Notes under the pieces: model-generated
Seen by the model: the letters and a program-made list of their open reading frames with translations, nothing else
Told to the model about the DNA's origin: nothing
Database searches by the model: none
Origin: Photobacterium sanctipauli
Lineage (GTDB): Bacteria > Pseudomonadota > Gammaproteobacteria > Enterobacterales > Vibrionaceae
Direction: 5' to 3'
Length of the DNA: 64,000 nucleotides
Assembly: GCF_003026495.1 (NCBI RefSeq)
Contig: NZ_PYMA01000017.1
Coordinates: 1-64,000, forward strand
Made by a program: the position numbers and the translations under genes
Shown here: piece by piece, positions 56,526-64,000 of the stretch
Layout: the number at the start of each line of letters is the position of its first letter
How positions within the stretch are numbered: position 1 is the stretch's first letter

Positions 56526-58361
56526 ATGGAGCAAAATCCGCAGTCACAGCTAAAGTTACTTGTTGCTAAAGGCAAGGAACAAGGCTATCTGACCTACGCC
56601 GAAGTAAATGACCACCTACCAGAAGACATTGTCGATTCTGATCAGGTGGAAGACATCATTCAGATGATTAATGACATGGGTATTAAGGTGGTAGAAACTG
56701 CCCCTGATGCCGATGATCTGATGATGACAGAAGACAATGCGGACGAAGACGCGATTGAAGCCGCGGCACAGGCTCTTTCAAGTGTTGAAAGTGAAATTGG
56801 CCGTACAACTGACCCAGTACGCATGTACATGCGTGAAATGGGTACAGTTGAACTACTTACCCGTGAAGGCGAGATCGACATCGCTAAGCGCATTGAAGAT
56901 GGTATCAACCAGGTTCAGTGCTCGGTTGCAGAATACCCAACCGCGATTGCCCACCTTCTTGAGCAGTTCGACAAGGTTGAAGCGGATGAGCTTCGCCTGA
57001 CTGACATTATTTCTGGCTTTGTTGACCCTAACGAAGAGGCAACAACAGCACCAACGGCAACCCACATCGGTTCTGAGCTAAGCGAAGCTGATCTTGAAGA
57101 CGAAGACAAAGATCTTGAAGAAGACGATGATGAGGAAGAAGAAGATACCGGCATCGACCCAGAGCTAGCGCGCGAGAAGTTCAACGAGCTGCGTGTGTCT
57201 TACGACAAAATGGCACTGGCAATCAACACCCACGGTCGCCAAGACCCGAAAACCGAGGTCGCGGTTGAAGAACTGTCAGATATCTTCAAGCAGTTCCGCC
57301 TGATCCCTAAGCAGTTCGACAAGCTGGTTAGCTCACTGCGCGAATCAATGGATAAAGTGCGTACTAACGAGCGCCTTATCATGCGTATGTGTGTCGACAA
57401 CTGTAAGATGCCGAAGAAGACCTTCGTTGGCCACTTTGCCGGTAACGAAGCATCAAGCGAGTGGATTGACGAAGCACTTAACTCTGGCAAGCCATACGCC
57501 GAGCGCCTGAAGAACTACGAAGAAGATCTTCGCCGTTCAGCCCTTAAGCTACGCATGCTTGAGGAAGAAACCGGTCTGTCGATCGAGCGTATCAAAGACA
57601 TCAGCCGCCGTATGTCTATCGGTGAAGCGAAGGCTCGCCGCGCCAAGAAAGAAATGGTTGAGGCTAACCTACGTCTGGTTATCTCGATTGCCAAAAAGTA
57701 CACCAACCGTGGCCTGCAGTTCTTGGATCTGATCCAGGAAGGTAACATCGGTCTGATGAAAGCGGTAGACAAGTTCGAATACCGTCGTGGTTACAAGTTC
57801 TCGACCTACGCAACATGGTGGATCCGTCAGGCAATCACACGCTCAATCGCCGACCAGGCACGTACTATCCGTATCCCTGTTCACATGATTGAAACCATCA
57901 ACAAACTGAACCGTATCTCTCGCCAGATGCTTCAGGAGATGGGCCGCGAACCGCTGCCGGAAGAATTGGCAGAGCGCATGCAAATGCCGGAAGACAAGAT
58001 CCGCAAGGTACTGAAGATTGCGAAAGAGCCAATCTCGATGGAAACCCCTATCGGTGATGACGAAGATTCGCATCTAGGTGACTTCATCGAAGATACCACG
58101 CTTCAGCTACCAATGGATGCGGCAACGGCAACCAACCTGCGCATGGCAACCAACGACGTACTGGCAGGCCTAACGCCACGTGAAGCGAAAGTACTGCGTA
58201 TGCGTTTCGGTATCGACATGAACACCGACCACACCCTAGAGGAAGTGGGCAAACAGTTCGACGTTACCCGTGAGCGTATCCGTCAGATCGAAGCGAAGGC
58301 ACTACGTAAACTACGTCACCCAAGCCGTTCAGACGTACTACGCAGCTTCCTAGACGAGTAA
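56526..58361 (+). CDS. rpoD: RNA polymerase sigma factor RpoD (sigma-70)
   Basis: 611 residues; primary sigma factor. Region 1.1 at the N-terminus, an acidic insert (about 195-215), region 2 with [19 protein letters not shown] and [10 protein letters not shown] (about 400-435) for -10 melting, region 4 with [19 protein letters not shown] for -35 binding. Start ATG 56526 gives [10 protein letters not shown] as in E. coli. Last gene of the operon, 92 bases after dnaG. Confidence 0.98.
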   Translation: MEQNPQSQLKLLVAKGKEQGYLTYAEVNDHLPEDIVDSDQVEDIIQMINDMGIKVVETAPDADDLMMTEDNADEDAIEAAAQALSSVESEIGRTTDPVRMYMREMGTVELLTREGEIDIAKRIEDGINQVQCSVAEYPTAIAHLLEQFDKVEADELRLTDIISGFVDPNEEATTAPTATHIGSELSEADLEDEDKDLEEDDDEEEEDTGIDPELAREKFNELRVSYDKMALAINTHGRQDPKTEVAVEELSDIFKQFRLIPKQFDKLVSSLRESMDKVRTNERLIMRMCVDNCKMPKKTFVGHFAGNEASSEWIDEALNSGKPYAERLKNYEEDLRRSALKLRMLEEETGLSIERIKDISRRMSIGEAKARRAKKEMVEANLRLVISIAKKYTNRGLQFLDLIQEGNIGLMKAVDKFEYRRGYKFSTYATWWIRQAITRSIADQARTIRIPVHMIETINKLNRISRQMLQEMGREPLPEELAERMQMPEDKIRKVLKIAKEPISMETPIGDDEDSHLGDFIEDTTLQLPMDAATATNLRMATNDVLAGLTPREAKVLRMRFGIDMNTDHTLEEVGKQFDVTRERIRQIEAKALRKLRHPSRSDVLRSFLDE

Positions 58362-58384
58362 ATCAACTCGCTATAAAGCATTGC

Positions 58385-58415
58385 AAAAACGGGCCAGTTA
58401 TTGGCCCGTTTTTTT
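58385..58415 (+). terminator. terminator after rpoD
   Basis: AAAAACGGGCCA, GTTAT, TGGCCCGTTTTTTTA. Confidence 0.9.
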
Positions 58416-58517
58416 ATGCTCAACCCCAAGTGTGATCGGTTTCCCTATTTCCCCAAAGCCCAGCCCCAACCGTGCATTAACCGCCTAAAAAGCAAACAAA
58501 ACAACCACTTTATTCGC

Positions 58518-58546
58518 TAGACAAGCCGCAAACCATCCCATATAAT
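58518..58546 (+). promoter_or_regulatory. promoter of tRNA-Ile2
   Basis: TAGACA (58518-58523), 17-base spacer, TATAAT (58541-58546), with start expected near 58553, six bases before the tRNA. Confidence 0.75.
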
Positions 58547-58558
58547 TTCTCGCACACT

Positions 58559-58634
58559 GGCCCCTTAGCTCAGTGGTTAGAGCAGGCGACTCATAATCGC
58601 TTGGTCCGCAGTTCAAGTCTGCGAGGGGCCACCA
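58559..58634 (+). tRNA. ileX: tRNA-Ile2 (anticodon CAU, lysidine type)
   Basis: 76-nt gene with encoded CCA. The first two-thirds are nearly identical to E. coli ileX, including the acceptor GGCCCCT and the anticodon loop CTCATAA. The CAU anticodon plus this body identify the minor isoleucine tRNA whose C34 is changed to lysidine by TilS to read AUA, not a methionine tRNA. In E. coli ileX also lies just after rpoD. Confidence 0.93.
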
Positions 58635-58655
58635 GATTCGTTCGCAAGAACAAGA

Positions 58656-58687
58656 AAAGGCTGATGAGGTAACTCATCAGCCTTTTT
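58656..58687 (+). terminator. terminator after tRNA-Ile2
   Basis: AAAAGGCTGATGAG, GTAA loop, CTCATCAGCCTTTTT. 14-bp stem. Confidence 0.9.
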
Positions 58688-58921
58688 GCTTTCTGGCTCT
58701 TTATCCCTCACGAGTGCTCGCCTCACCGAAAATCCGCACTGGCCACGGCAGTTCAAGCAGCCCCCTGACAGCCTTGTAATACAAATAGAAAGGGCAAAGT
58801 CTATCCCTTTGATTTATTTCGAAGCCAAAAATTAATCAACTATTGATAAGAAACAAAAAAATTCTGTGAAATATGTAGATAATCTCACCTCTCGTTTGAA
58901 AAGAGTGAAAAAATTTGCACG

Positions 58922-58938
58922 TTATCACAAGGTGATAA
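58922..58938 (+). promoter_or_regulatory. palindromic operator candidate upstream of pykF
   Basis: TTATCAC-AAG-GTGATAA, perfect 7-3-7 inverted repeat, overlapping the -35 position of the promoter at 58952-58960. I do not match it to Cra, HexR or CRP consensus; regulator unknown. Confidence 0.5.
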
Positions 58939-58951
58939 AACAGTTGAACTA

Positions 58952-58960
58952 TGCTAGTAT
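58952..58960 (+). promoter_or_regulatory. extended -10 promoter upstream of pykF
   Basis: TGC followed by TAGTAT gives an extended -10 with no clear -35; the palindrome occupies that place. Expected start near 58967. Confidence 0.4.
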
Positions 58961-58966
58961 ACGTTG

Positions 58967-59109
58967 CTTGTTTGTTAGCCCGTTTTGTGTCTTAGCGACA
59001 TATAACGTTAACAATATCGAAGTACAGTCTGTCATAGTAAAGCCAGATAACTTGTGAATGAAAAGCTGCCTTACCAAAGCAACCAATGCTTTGGTAAGGC
59101 AATATTTTT
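58967..59109 (+). ncRNA. candidate sRNA or attenuated pykF leader
   Basis: From the predicted start near 58967 to a perfect 14-bp hairpin (TGCCTTACCAAAGC 59067-59080 with 59088-59101) followed by ATATTTTTGG. This is a standard intrinsic terminator without an upstream gene, so the simplest reading is a roughly 140-nt sRNA. It could instead be an attenuator in the pykF leader. No known sRNA family recognised. Confidence 0.4.
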
Positions 59110-59275
59110 GGAAAAAATTTGTATTATCATTGGTGATTCGCCGGTGAAAGTTATCAATGTTTGAGCCGTGCCACACTTTGTAGGCGTATTTCAACATTAA
59201 TGACCCTTCATTTTCGGGTATAACACTGTGATTCAAATTTCCCTTGGGTAAAAGTTCGTCCGGAGACCATTCTCA

Positions 59276-60688
59276 ATGAAAAAGACCAAGATCGTATGTA
59301 CGATTGGACCTAAAACTGAATCTGTAGAAATGCTTACTAACCTAGCTAACGCGGGTATGAACGTAATGCGTCTAAACTTCTCTCACGGTAACTTCGAAGA
59401 GCACGGTCAGCGCATCTCGAACGTTCGTGAAGTAATGGCGAACACAGGTAAGCAGCTTGCGATTCTTCTAGACACTAAAGGTCCAGAAATCCGTACTATC
59501 AAGCTTGAAGGCGGTCAAGACTTTTCTCTAGTTGCTGGTCAGGAGTTCACTTTCACAACTGACACTTCTGTAATCGGTAACCAAGACCGTGTGGCGGTAA
59601 CTTACCCTGGTTTTGCAAAAGACCTAGCGAAAGGCAACATCATCCTAGTTGATGACGGCCTAATCGAAATGGAAGTACTAGAAACAACTGAAACTGAAGT
59701 TAAGTGTAAAGTACTTAACAACGGTGACCTGGGTGAAAACAAAGGTGTTAACCTACCAGGCGTTTCTGTGAAGCTTCCTGCTCTATCTGAAAAAGATAAA
59801 GCTGATCTAGTATTTGGTTGTGAGCAAGGCGTTGATTTCGTTGCTGCTTCTTTCATCCGTAAAGAAGAAGACGTGAAGGAAATCCGTGCGCTTCTAGCTG
59901 CAAACGGCGGCGAGAACATCCAGATCATCTCTAAGATCGAAAACCAAGAAGGTGTTGATAACTTCGACGCTATCCTAGAAGCTTCTGACGGTATCATGGT
60001 TGCTCGTGGTGACCTTGGTGTTGAAATCCCAGTTGAAGAAGTAATCTTCGCGCAGAAGATGATGATCGAGAAGTGTAACCGTGCACGTAAAGTGGTTATC
60101 ACTGCAACTCAGATGCTTGACTCAATGATCAAGAACCCACGTCCAACTCGCGCAGAAGCGGGTGACGTTGCGAACGCAATCATGGACGGTACGGATGCAG
60201 TAATGCTTTCTGGTGAGTCTGCGAAGGGTAAATACCCAATCGAAGCTGTAACTATCATGGCTCAAATCTGTGAGCGTACTGATTCAGCACTGAAAGCAGA
60301 GCTAGGCTCTCGTCTAGACAGCCCTCGCCTACGCATCACCGAAGCAGTATGTAAAGGTGCTGTAGACACTTCTGAGAAGCTAAACGCGCCACTAATCGTT
60401 GTTGCAACTGAAGCTGGTAAGTCTGCACGCTCTGTACGTAAGTACTTCCCAACTGCAAACATCATCGCAGTAACAACTAACACTAAGACTGCTGCTCAGC
60501 TAGCACTGACTAAAGGTGTTACTCCTGTTGTTGTTGATTCTATCGACAGCACCGACGCATTCTACGGCCGTGGTAAAGAAATCGCTCTTGAAACTGGCCT
60601 AGGCGCGAAAGGCGACATCGTTGTTATGGTTTCTGGTGCACTAGTACCATCAGGCACAACTAACACTGCTTCTGTACACGTACTGTAA
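59276..60688 (+). CDS. pykF: pyruvate kinase I (fructose-1,6-bisphosphate-activated type)
   Basis: 470 residues, same length as E. coli PykF. Converts phosphoenolpyruvate and ADP to pyruvate and ATP. N-terminus [15 protein letters not shown], signature [15 protein letters not shown] with the catalytic Lys (about 217-231), [11 protein letters not shown] and the C-terminal effector domain. Codon choice is strongly biased (few synonymous codons), as expected for a highly expressed gene. Terminator follows. Confidence 0.97.
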   Translation: MKKTKIVCTIGPKTESVEMLTNLANAGMNVMRLNFSHGNFEEHGQRISNVREVMANTGKQLAILLDTKGPEIRTIKLEGGQDFSLVAGQEFTFTTDTSVIGNQDRVAVTYPGFAKDLAKGNIILVDDGLIEMEVLETTETEVKCKVLNNGDLGENKGVNLPGVSVKLPALSEKDKADLVFGCEQGVDFVAASFIRKEEDVKEIRALLAANGGENIQIISKIENQEGVDNFDAILEASDGIMVARGDLGVEIPVEEVIFAQKMMIEKCNRARKVVITATQMLDSMIKNPRPTRAEAGDVANAIMDGTDAVMLSGESAKGKYPIEAVTIMAQICERTDSALKAELGSRLDSPRLRITEAVCKGAVDTSEKLNAPLIVVATEAGKSARSVRKYFPTANIIAVTTNTKTAAQLALTKGVTPVVVDSIDSTDAFYGRGKEIALETGLGAKGDIVVMVSGALVPSGTTNTASVHVL

Positions 60689-60715
60689 GACAGACTGTTA
60701 GAACAGCTATTTATA

Positions 60716-60743
60716 AACGGAAGCCTGCGGCTTCCGTTTTTTT
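60716..60743 (+). terminator. terminator after pykF
   Basis: AAACGGAAGCC, TGC, GGCTTCCGTTTTTTT. Confidence 0.9.
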
Positions 60744-60907
60744 ATCTGCCATTCCTAGCTTTACCCTATTCCGTGGTAACTACTCACAAATCTGCTTGCT
60801 GCTATTCGCCGTTCATTTTGTTCAACGGTATACTCAAAATTCAGTGCATTCCTTCTGGGAATAGCGCTTGATATCGTCAATACCCGAGTTACACAGTGAG
60901 GAATGCA

Positions 60908-61561
60908 GTGTCTAGCCCAACCCTAACCAACAAAGTCATGGAGATGATCCGTCAGGATATACTGAACGGTGAGCTATCGCCTGGGCAAAAACTCGTCGTC
61001 GCAGAATTGAAGGATCGCTACAGTGTTGGCGCTTCGCCAATCAGGGAGGCTCTTGTTCAGCTGTCATGGCGCCGATATGTCGACTTTGCGCCACAAAAGG
61101 GGTGTTGGGTATCACCGGTATCGGTCGCCGAGCTGGAAGATCTGTTCGATTCATGCCAAGAGCTGTCAAAAGTATTACTCAAGCGCGCCATCGAAAAAGG
61201 CGACGAGGCTTGGGAGCTGGAGATCCTGACCAGCTTCCACAAACTCAGCCGTATTAACCCTGCCGAGTCTGAAACAAACTTCAAGGAGTGGGAGCTGCGT
61301 CATAGCGAGTTCCACCTTGCCCTACTGGCAGGCAGCCAATCGCCAACCATGCTGGGGCTTTACCGTGAAGTCTACGAGCAAATCGAACGCTACCGCCATA
61401 TCTGGGTAAGCCAGCATCGCGCCTACGAAGAGCGCTATCACGATAACGGCGAGCATGAAGCCATGATGAAGGCAGTGCTGGAAAAGGACACTGAACGCGC
61501 CCTTGGGTTAATCAGCAAGCATTCCGACAGGGCAATGGAAATGATCAAGGCATACCTATAA
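60908..61561 (+). CDS. GntR-family (FCD-type) transcriptional regulator
   Basis: 217 residues. N-terminal winged helix (LTNKVMEMIRQDIL, ASPIREALVQL) and helical FCD ligand domain with metal-type His (RHSEFHLALLAG, HSDRAMEMI). Overall similar in plan to E. coli CsiR. The effector is unknown. GTG 60908 follows GAGG at six bases; a GTG four codons upstream overlaps that site. Not adjacent to a metabolic operon; its operator may be the palindrome at 61761-61786. Confidence 0.87.
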   Translation: MSSPTLTNKVMEMIRQDILNGELSPGQKLVVAELKDRYSVGASPIREALVQLSWRRYVDFAPQKGCWVSPVSVAELEDLFDSCQELSKVLLKRAIEKGDEAWELEILTSFHKLSRINPAESETNFKEWELRHSEFHLALLAGSQSPTMLGLYREVYEQIERYRHIWVSQHRAYEERYHDNGEHEAMMKAVLEKDTERALGLISKHSDRAMEMIKAYL

Positions 61562-61577
61562 TTTCGCTGTTCTGTCG

Positions 61578-61706
61578 CTACCAGAAAATTTCCTTGTGGT
61601 GGGTATTAAGCAGCAGCACCGCCAACAGAAAATACAATGCGCTCACGTTGAACCCCAACATGAATAGGCTCAATACCGTAAGCCGAGCGAGAAACTTTGC
61701 ATTCAT
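61578..61706 (-). CDS. 42-residue hydrophobic small protein
   Basis: ATG at 61706 with AGGGGAAGG just upstream; 42 codons, stop TAG. Basic N-terminus (MNAKFLARL), one long hydrophobic stretch (about residues 9-34) and a short polar end (HHKEIFW), so a single-pass inner-membrane protein. Convergent with the GntR-type gene with only 16 bases between stops, and downstream of the ilvIH terminator. I recognise no family. The good ribosome site and membrane-type layout support it being real. Confidence 0.55.
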   Translation of the reverse strand: MNAKFLARLTVLSLFMLGFNVSALYFLLAVLLLNTHHKEIFW

Positions 61707-61760
61707 GGCCTTCCCCTATACGCCGTTTCAGGCGCAACAACATAGAACTGCACCAACCAA

Positions 61761-61786
61761 CCTTATTAGACTTTAGTCTAATAAGG
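61761..61786. repeat. perfect 26-bp palindrome
   Basis: CCTTATTAGACT, TT, AGTCTAATAAGG. Perfect 12-bp arms. No U run on either side, so not a terminator. It lies between the ilvH terminator and the small-protein gene, 55 bases upstream of its start; an operator is likely. Confidence 0.75.
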
Positions 61787-61821
61787 TGAGGTTTTCCGTT
61801 GCAGGTTCATTTCAGGCCAAA

Positions 61822-61850
61822 TAAAAAAAACCAGCACAAGTGCTGGGTTT
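61822..61850 (-). terminator. terminator after ilvH
   Basis: Minus strand: CCAGCA, CTTG, TGCTGG followed by eight T. Confidence 0.8.
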
Positions 61851-61873
61851 TATAGATAGTTACAATAGGCAGG

Positions 61874-62371
61874 TTAGGCTTTAAGCGCGCGCTCCCCGCG
61901 TGCAATGCCCACTACCCCGCTTCTCGCGACTTCGACAATATCTGTCGCTTCGCCGACGGCAGAAATAAAGGCATCGAGCTTTTCACTGGTGCCCGCCAAC
62001 TGAATGGTGTAAATCTGGCTGGTGACGTCCACAATCTGACCACGGAAAATATCGGCGGTGCGTTTAACCTCGGCACGGGCAAAGCCATTGGCCTTCACCT
62101 TCACCAGCATCAATTCGCGCTCGACATGCTCGCTTTCGGTCACGTTGCTCACCTTGAGGATATCAATCAGCTTATGCAATTGCTTCTCGATTTGTTCAAG
62201 CGAGGCATCGTCTTCCACGTTGGTTGTGATATTCAAGCGGGACAAGGTCGAATCGTCGGTAGGGGCCACCGTTAGCGATTCAATGTTATACCCACGCTGG
62301 GAGAACAAGCCCACAACTCGGGATAATGCGCCAGGTTCATTTTCCAATAGTACTGATACAATCCTACGCAT
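61874..62371 (-). CDS. ilvH: acetolactate synthase III small subunit
   Basis: 165 residues. Regulatory ACT-domain subunit (about 2-75: VLLENEPGALSRVVGLFSQRGYNIESL) that binds valine and activates IlvI; C-terminal domain from about 80. Its ATG shares one base with the ilvI stop (TAATG). Length is close to E. coli IlvH (163). Confidence 0.96.
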   Translation of the reverse strand: MRRIVSVLLENEPGALSRVVGLFSQRGYNIESLTVAPTDDSTLSRLNITTNVEDDASLEQIEKQLHKLIDILKVSNVTESEHVERELMLVKVKANGFARAEVKRTADIFRGQIVDVTSQIYTIQLAGTSEKLDAFISAVGEATDIVEVARSGVVGIARGERALKA

Positions 62372-64000
62372 TATGTTCTCTCCGTTTTACTTAGCCACAT
62401 TTCACTCATTGAGCCGCCGCGGATCAGCATTGGATACACGTGCTCAGTTTCATCAACACTAATGTCAATAAACACCAACTTATCTTTCATTGCCAGTGCT
62501 TTTTCCAGCTCGCTTTCAAGATCTTTTGGATCTGAAATACGTACACCGACATGGCCGTAGGCTTCTGCAATCGCTGCAAAGTCCGGTACCGAATCCATAT
62601 AAGAATGCGAGTGGCGACCTTGATAAATCATATCCTGCCACTGTTTCACCATGCCAAGGAAGCGGTTGTTCAAGTTGATAATTTTCACCGGAATGTCGTA
62701 CTGCAATGCTGTCGACAACTCCTGGATGTTCATCTGGATACTGCCATCACCCGTGACACATACCACCTCAGCATCCGGCAGGGCGAACTTAACCCCCATC
62801 GCGGCTGGCAAGCCAAAGCCCATGGTGCCCAAGCCACCTGAGTTCAGCCAACGGCGCGGTTTATCAAATGGGTAGTACAGTGCCGCGAACATCTGGTGCT
62901 GGCCAACATCGGAAGCCACGTAGGCATCGCCGTCGGTTAGCTTGTGCAGCACTTCAATCACCTGCTGCGGCTTGATGCGCTCGTTGTCAGTCTGGTAGCT
63001 CAAGCACTTGCGGGAACGCCAGCTTTCAACCTCGCTCCACCAGCTGTCGATGGCAGCCTTGTCGTTCGCTGCATTTTGATCGTCCAGCATTTTTAGCATG
63101 CTGTTCAGCACGGTTTCGGCGGAGCCAACAATGGGAATATCAACCGCAATCGTCTTGGAGATCGATGACGGGTCGACATCAATGTGCATGATGGTCGCAT
63201 TCGGGCAGTACTTCTCGACATTGTTGGTGGTACGGTCATCAAAGCGCACGCCGATACCGAAAATCAAATCCGAGTTATGCATTGCCATATTGGCTTCATA
63301 GGTACCGTGCATCCCCAGCATACCCAAGTTGTTCTTGTGGGTACCAGGGAAAGCGCCCAATCCCATCAGGGTGTTAACAACCGGGATGTTCAAGCTTTCA
63401 GCCAGCTTTAGCAGTTGCGGGCCGCAGTCGGCCATGATGGCACCGCCGCCCACATACAATACCGGTTTCTTGGCTGCCAGCAGCGCCTTCACACCGCGCT
63501 TGATCTGCCCCTTGTGACCATTGGTCGTCGGGTTGTAAGATCGCATGGCAATTTCTTCAGGGTACTTGTATGGGTAGGTTTCAGCCGGGTTTAGCATGTC
63601 CTTCGGAATATCGATGACAACAGGTCCAGGGCGGCCGCTAGAGGCAATATAGAAGGCTTTTTTGATGATCTCAGGGATATCTTCAGGCTTTTTCACCAAG
63701 AAGCTGTGTTTGACCACAGGGCGGGAGATCCCCACCATGTCACACTCTTGGAAGGCGTCGTTACCAATCAGGTTACTCATGACCTGACCGGAAAACACAA
63801 CCATAGGAATGGAGTCCATGTAGGCGGTAGCAATACCGGTAATCGCATTGGTTGCCCCCGGTCCCGATGTCACCAATACCACACCGACCTCACCCGTTGC
63901 ACGGGCATAGCCATCGGCCATGTGAACAGCGGCTTGTTCGTGGCGGACAAGGACATGCTCGATATCGCTTTTCTCATGCAGCGCATCGTAAATATCCAAT
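62371..64000 (-). CDS. ilvI: acetolactate synthase III large subunit, partial (N-terminus beyond right edge)
   Basis: About 543 codons are visible; compared with E. coli IlvI (574) some 30 N-terminal residues lie beyond the window. Condenses two pyruvates (or pyruvate and 2-oxobutyrate) in branched-chain amino acid synthesis, using thiamine diphosphate and FAD. Visible: [12 protein letters not shown] (catalytic Glu), [12 protein letters not shown], and the thiamine motif [18 protein letters not shown]. The ilvI promoter is not in the window. Confidence 0.97.
   Translation of the reverse strand, partial: LDIYDALHEKSDIEHVLVRHEQAAVHMADGYARATGEVGVVLVTSGPGATNAITGIATAYMDSIPMVVFSGQVMSNLIGNDAFQECDMVGISRPVVKHSFLVKKPEDIPEIIKKAFYIASSGRPGPVVIDIPKDMLNPAETYPYKYPEEIAMRSYNPTTNGHKGQIKRGVKALLAAKKPVLYVGGGAIMADCGPQLLKLAESLNIPVVNTLMGLGAFPGTHKNNLGMLGMHGTYEANMAMHNSDLIFGIGVRFDDRTTNNVEKYCPNATIMHIDVDPSSISKTIAVDIPIVGSAETVLNSMLKMLDDQNAANDKAAIDSWWSEVESWRSRKCLSYQTDNERIKPQQVIEVLHKLTDGDAYVASDVGQHQMFAALYYPFDKPRRWLNSGGLGTMGFGLPAAMGVKFALPDAEVVCVTGDGSIQMNIQELSTALQYDIPVKIINLNNRFLGMVKQWQDMIYQGRHSHSYMDSVPDFAAIAEAYGHVGVRISDPKDLESELEKALAMKDKLVFIDISVDETEHVYPMLIRGGSMSEMWLSKTERT

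Larger units (their letters stand above)
58688..59275. other. long non-coding region upstream of pykF
   Basis: About 590 bases. It holds a palindromic operator candidate (58922-58938), an extended -10 promoter (58952-58960), a possible sRNA or attenuated leader ending in a 14-bp hairpin (59067-59101), and a weaker second promoter candidate (TATAAC at 59219) for pykF. A 63-codon open frame from 58866 has no ribosome site and is not called. Confidence 0.6.

Noticed and set aside
58866-59057. 63-codon open frame upstream of pykF
   Set aside because: Begins with a GTG lacking a ribosome site and contains the promoter and operator; better explained as non-coding.
61594-61776. Plus-strand 60-codon frame after the GntR-type gene
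   Set aside because: Antisense to the better supported small membrane protein and runs through the palindrome without a ribosome site.
1-64000. CRISPR arrays, insertion sequences, integrases, prophage or toxin-antitoxin genes
   Set aside because: Looked for repeats, transposase or integrase motifs and small paired genes; none seen. Two tRNA sites (tRNA-Leu pair, ileX) show no attached integrated element.

Overview
The window is a stretch of chromosome from a gamma-proteobacterium of the family Vibrionaceae, probably Photobacterium or a close relative. This rests on enterobacterial-type synteny with Vibrio-like details: pepA-holC-valS; tolC-nudF-yqiB-cpdA-yqiA-parE-parC-plsC; hldE-glnE-ygiF; ygiM-cca-uppP-folKB-plsY-tsaD; rpsU-yqeY-dnaG-rpoD-ileX; pykF; ilvIH; and an arginine deiminase cluster next to pyrBI and rraB. 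I see no prophage, insertion sequence, CRISPR array or integron.

Region by region. 1-205 is the promoter and leader of a ribosomal RNA operon whose 16S gene lies just left of the window (minus strand). 298-3325 holds a small membrane protein, a MocR-type regulator, two tRNA-Leu(CAA) genes with separate promoters and terminators, and two coupled small genes. 3501-8469 carries an RDD membrane protein, the LPS exporter permeases lptGF, pepA and holC, then valS (to 11358). 11522-13460 holds a DUF2061 membrane protein under a Fur-box promoter, a MarR-GNAT fusion and rraB. 13616-24129 is the most interesting part: an FNR box, a decayed arcA copy, a YfcC-type transporter, an AT-rich gap, arcA-arcC-argF, then pyrL-pyrB-pyrI with PurR box and attenuator, a trypsin-like lipoprotein, a second ArgR-type repressor, and ridA. 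24238-34243 holds idi, plsC, the topoisomerase IV genes, the cpdA cluster and tolC. 34336-45935 carries hldE, glnE, a chemoreceptor, a potassium channel, ygiF, a phosphate transporter pair and ygiM. 46020-58634 holds gspAB, cca, uppP, folate and lipid genes, tsaD, the macromolecular synthesis operon and tRNA-Ile2. 58922-64000 holds a possible sRNA, pykF, a GntR regulator, a 42-residue membrane protein beside a perfect 26-bp palindrome, and ilvH-ilvI (ilvI cut by the right edge).

How the central cluster may work: arginine is taken up and exchanged for ornithine (YfcC-type carrier), deiminated to citrulline (ArcA), split to ornithine and carbamoyl phosphate (ArgF/ArcB) and converted to ATP, CO2 and ammonia (ArcC). 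Carbamoyl phosphate is also the substrate of the adjacent aspartate carbamoyltransferase (PyrBI). A perfect FNR site, tandem ARG boxes inside the operon just ahead of argF, and a linked ArgR paralog with Asn in place of the first Asp of the ligand-binding GDD motif suggest that the switch between making and degrading arginine is controlled here. The Asn substitution is the strongest candidate for something new: it may change the ligand from arginine toward citrulline. That is inference.
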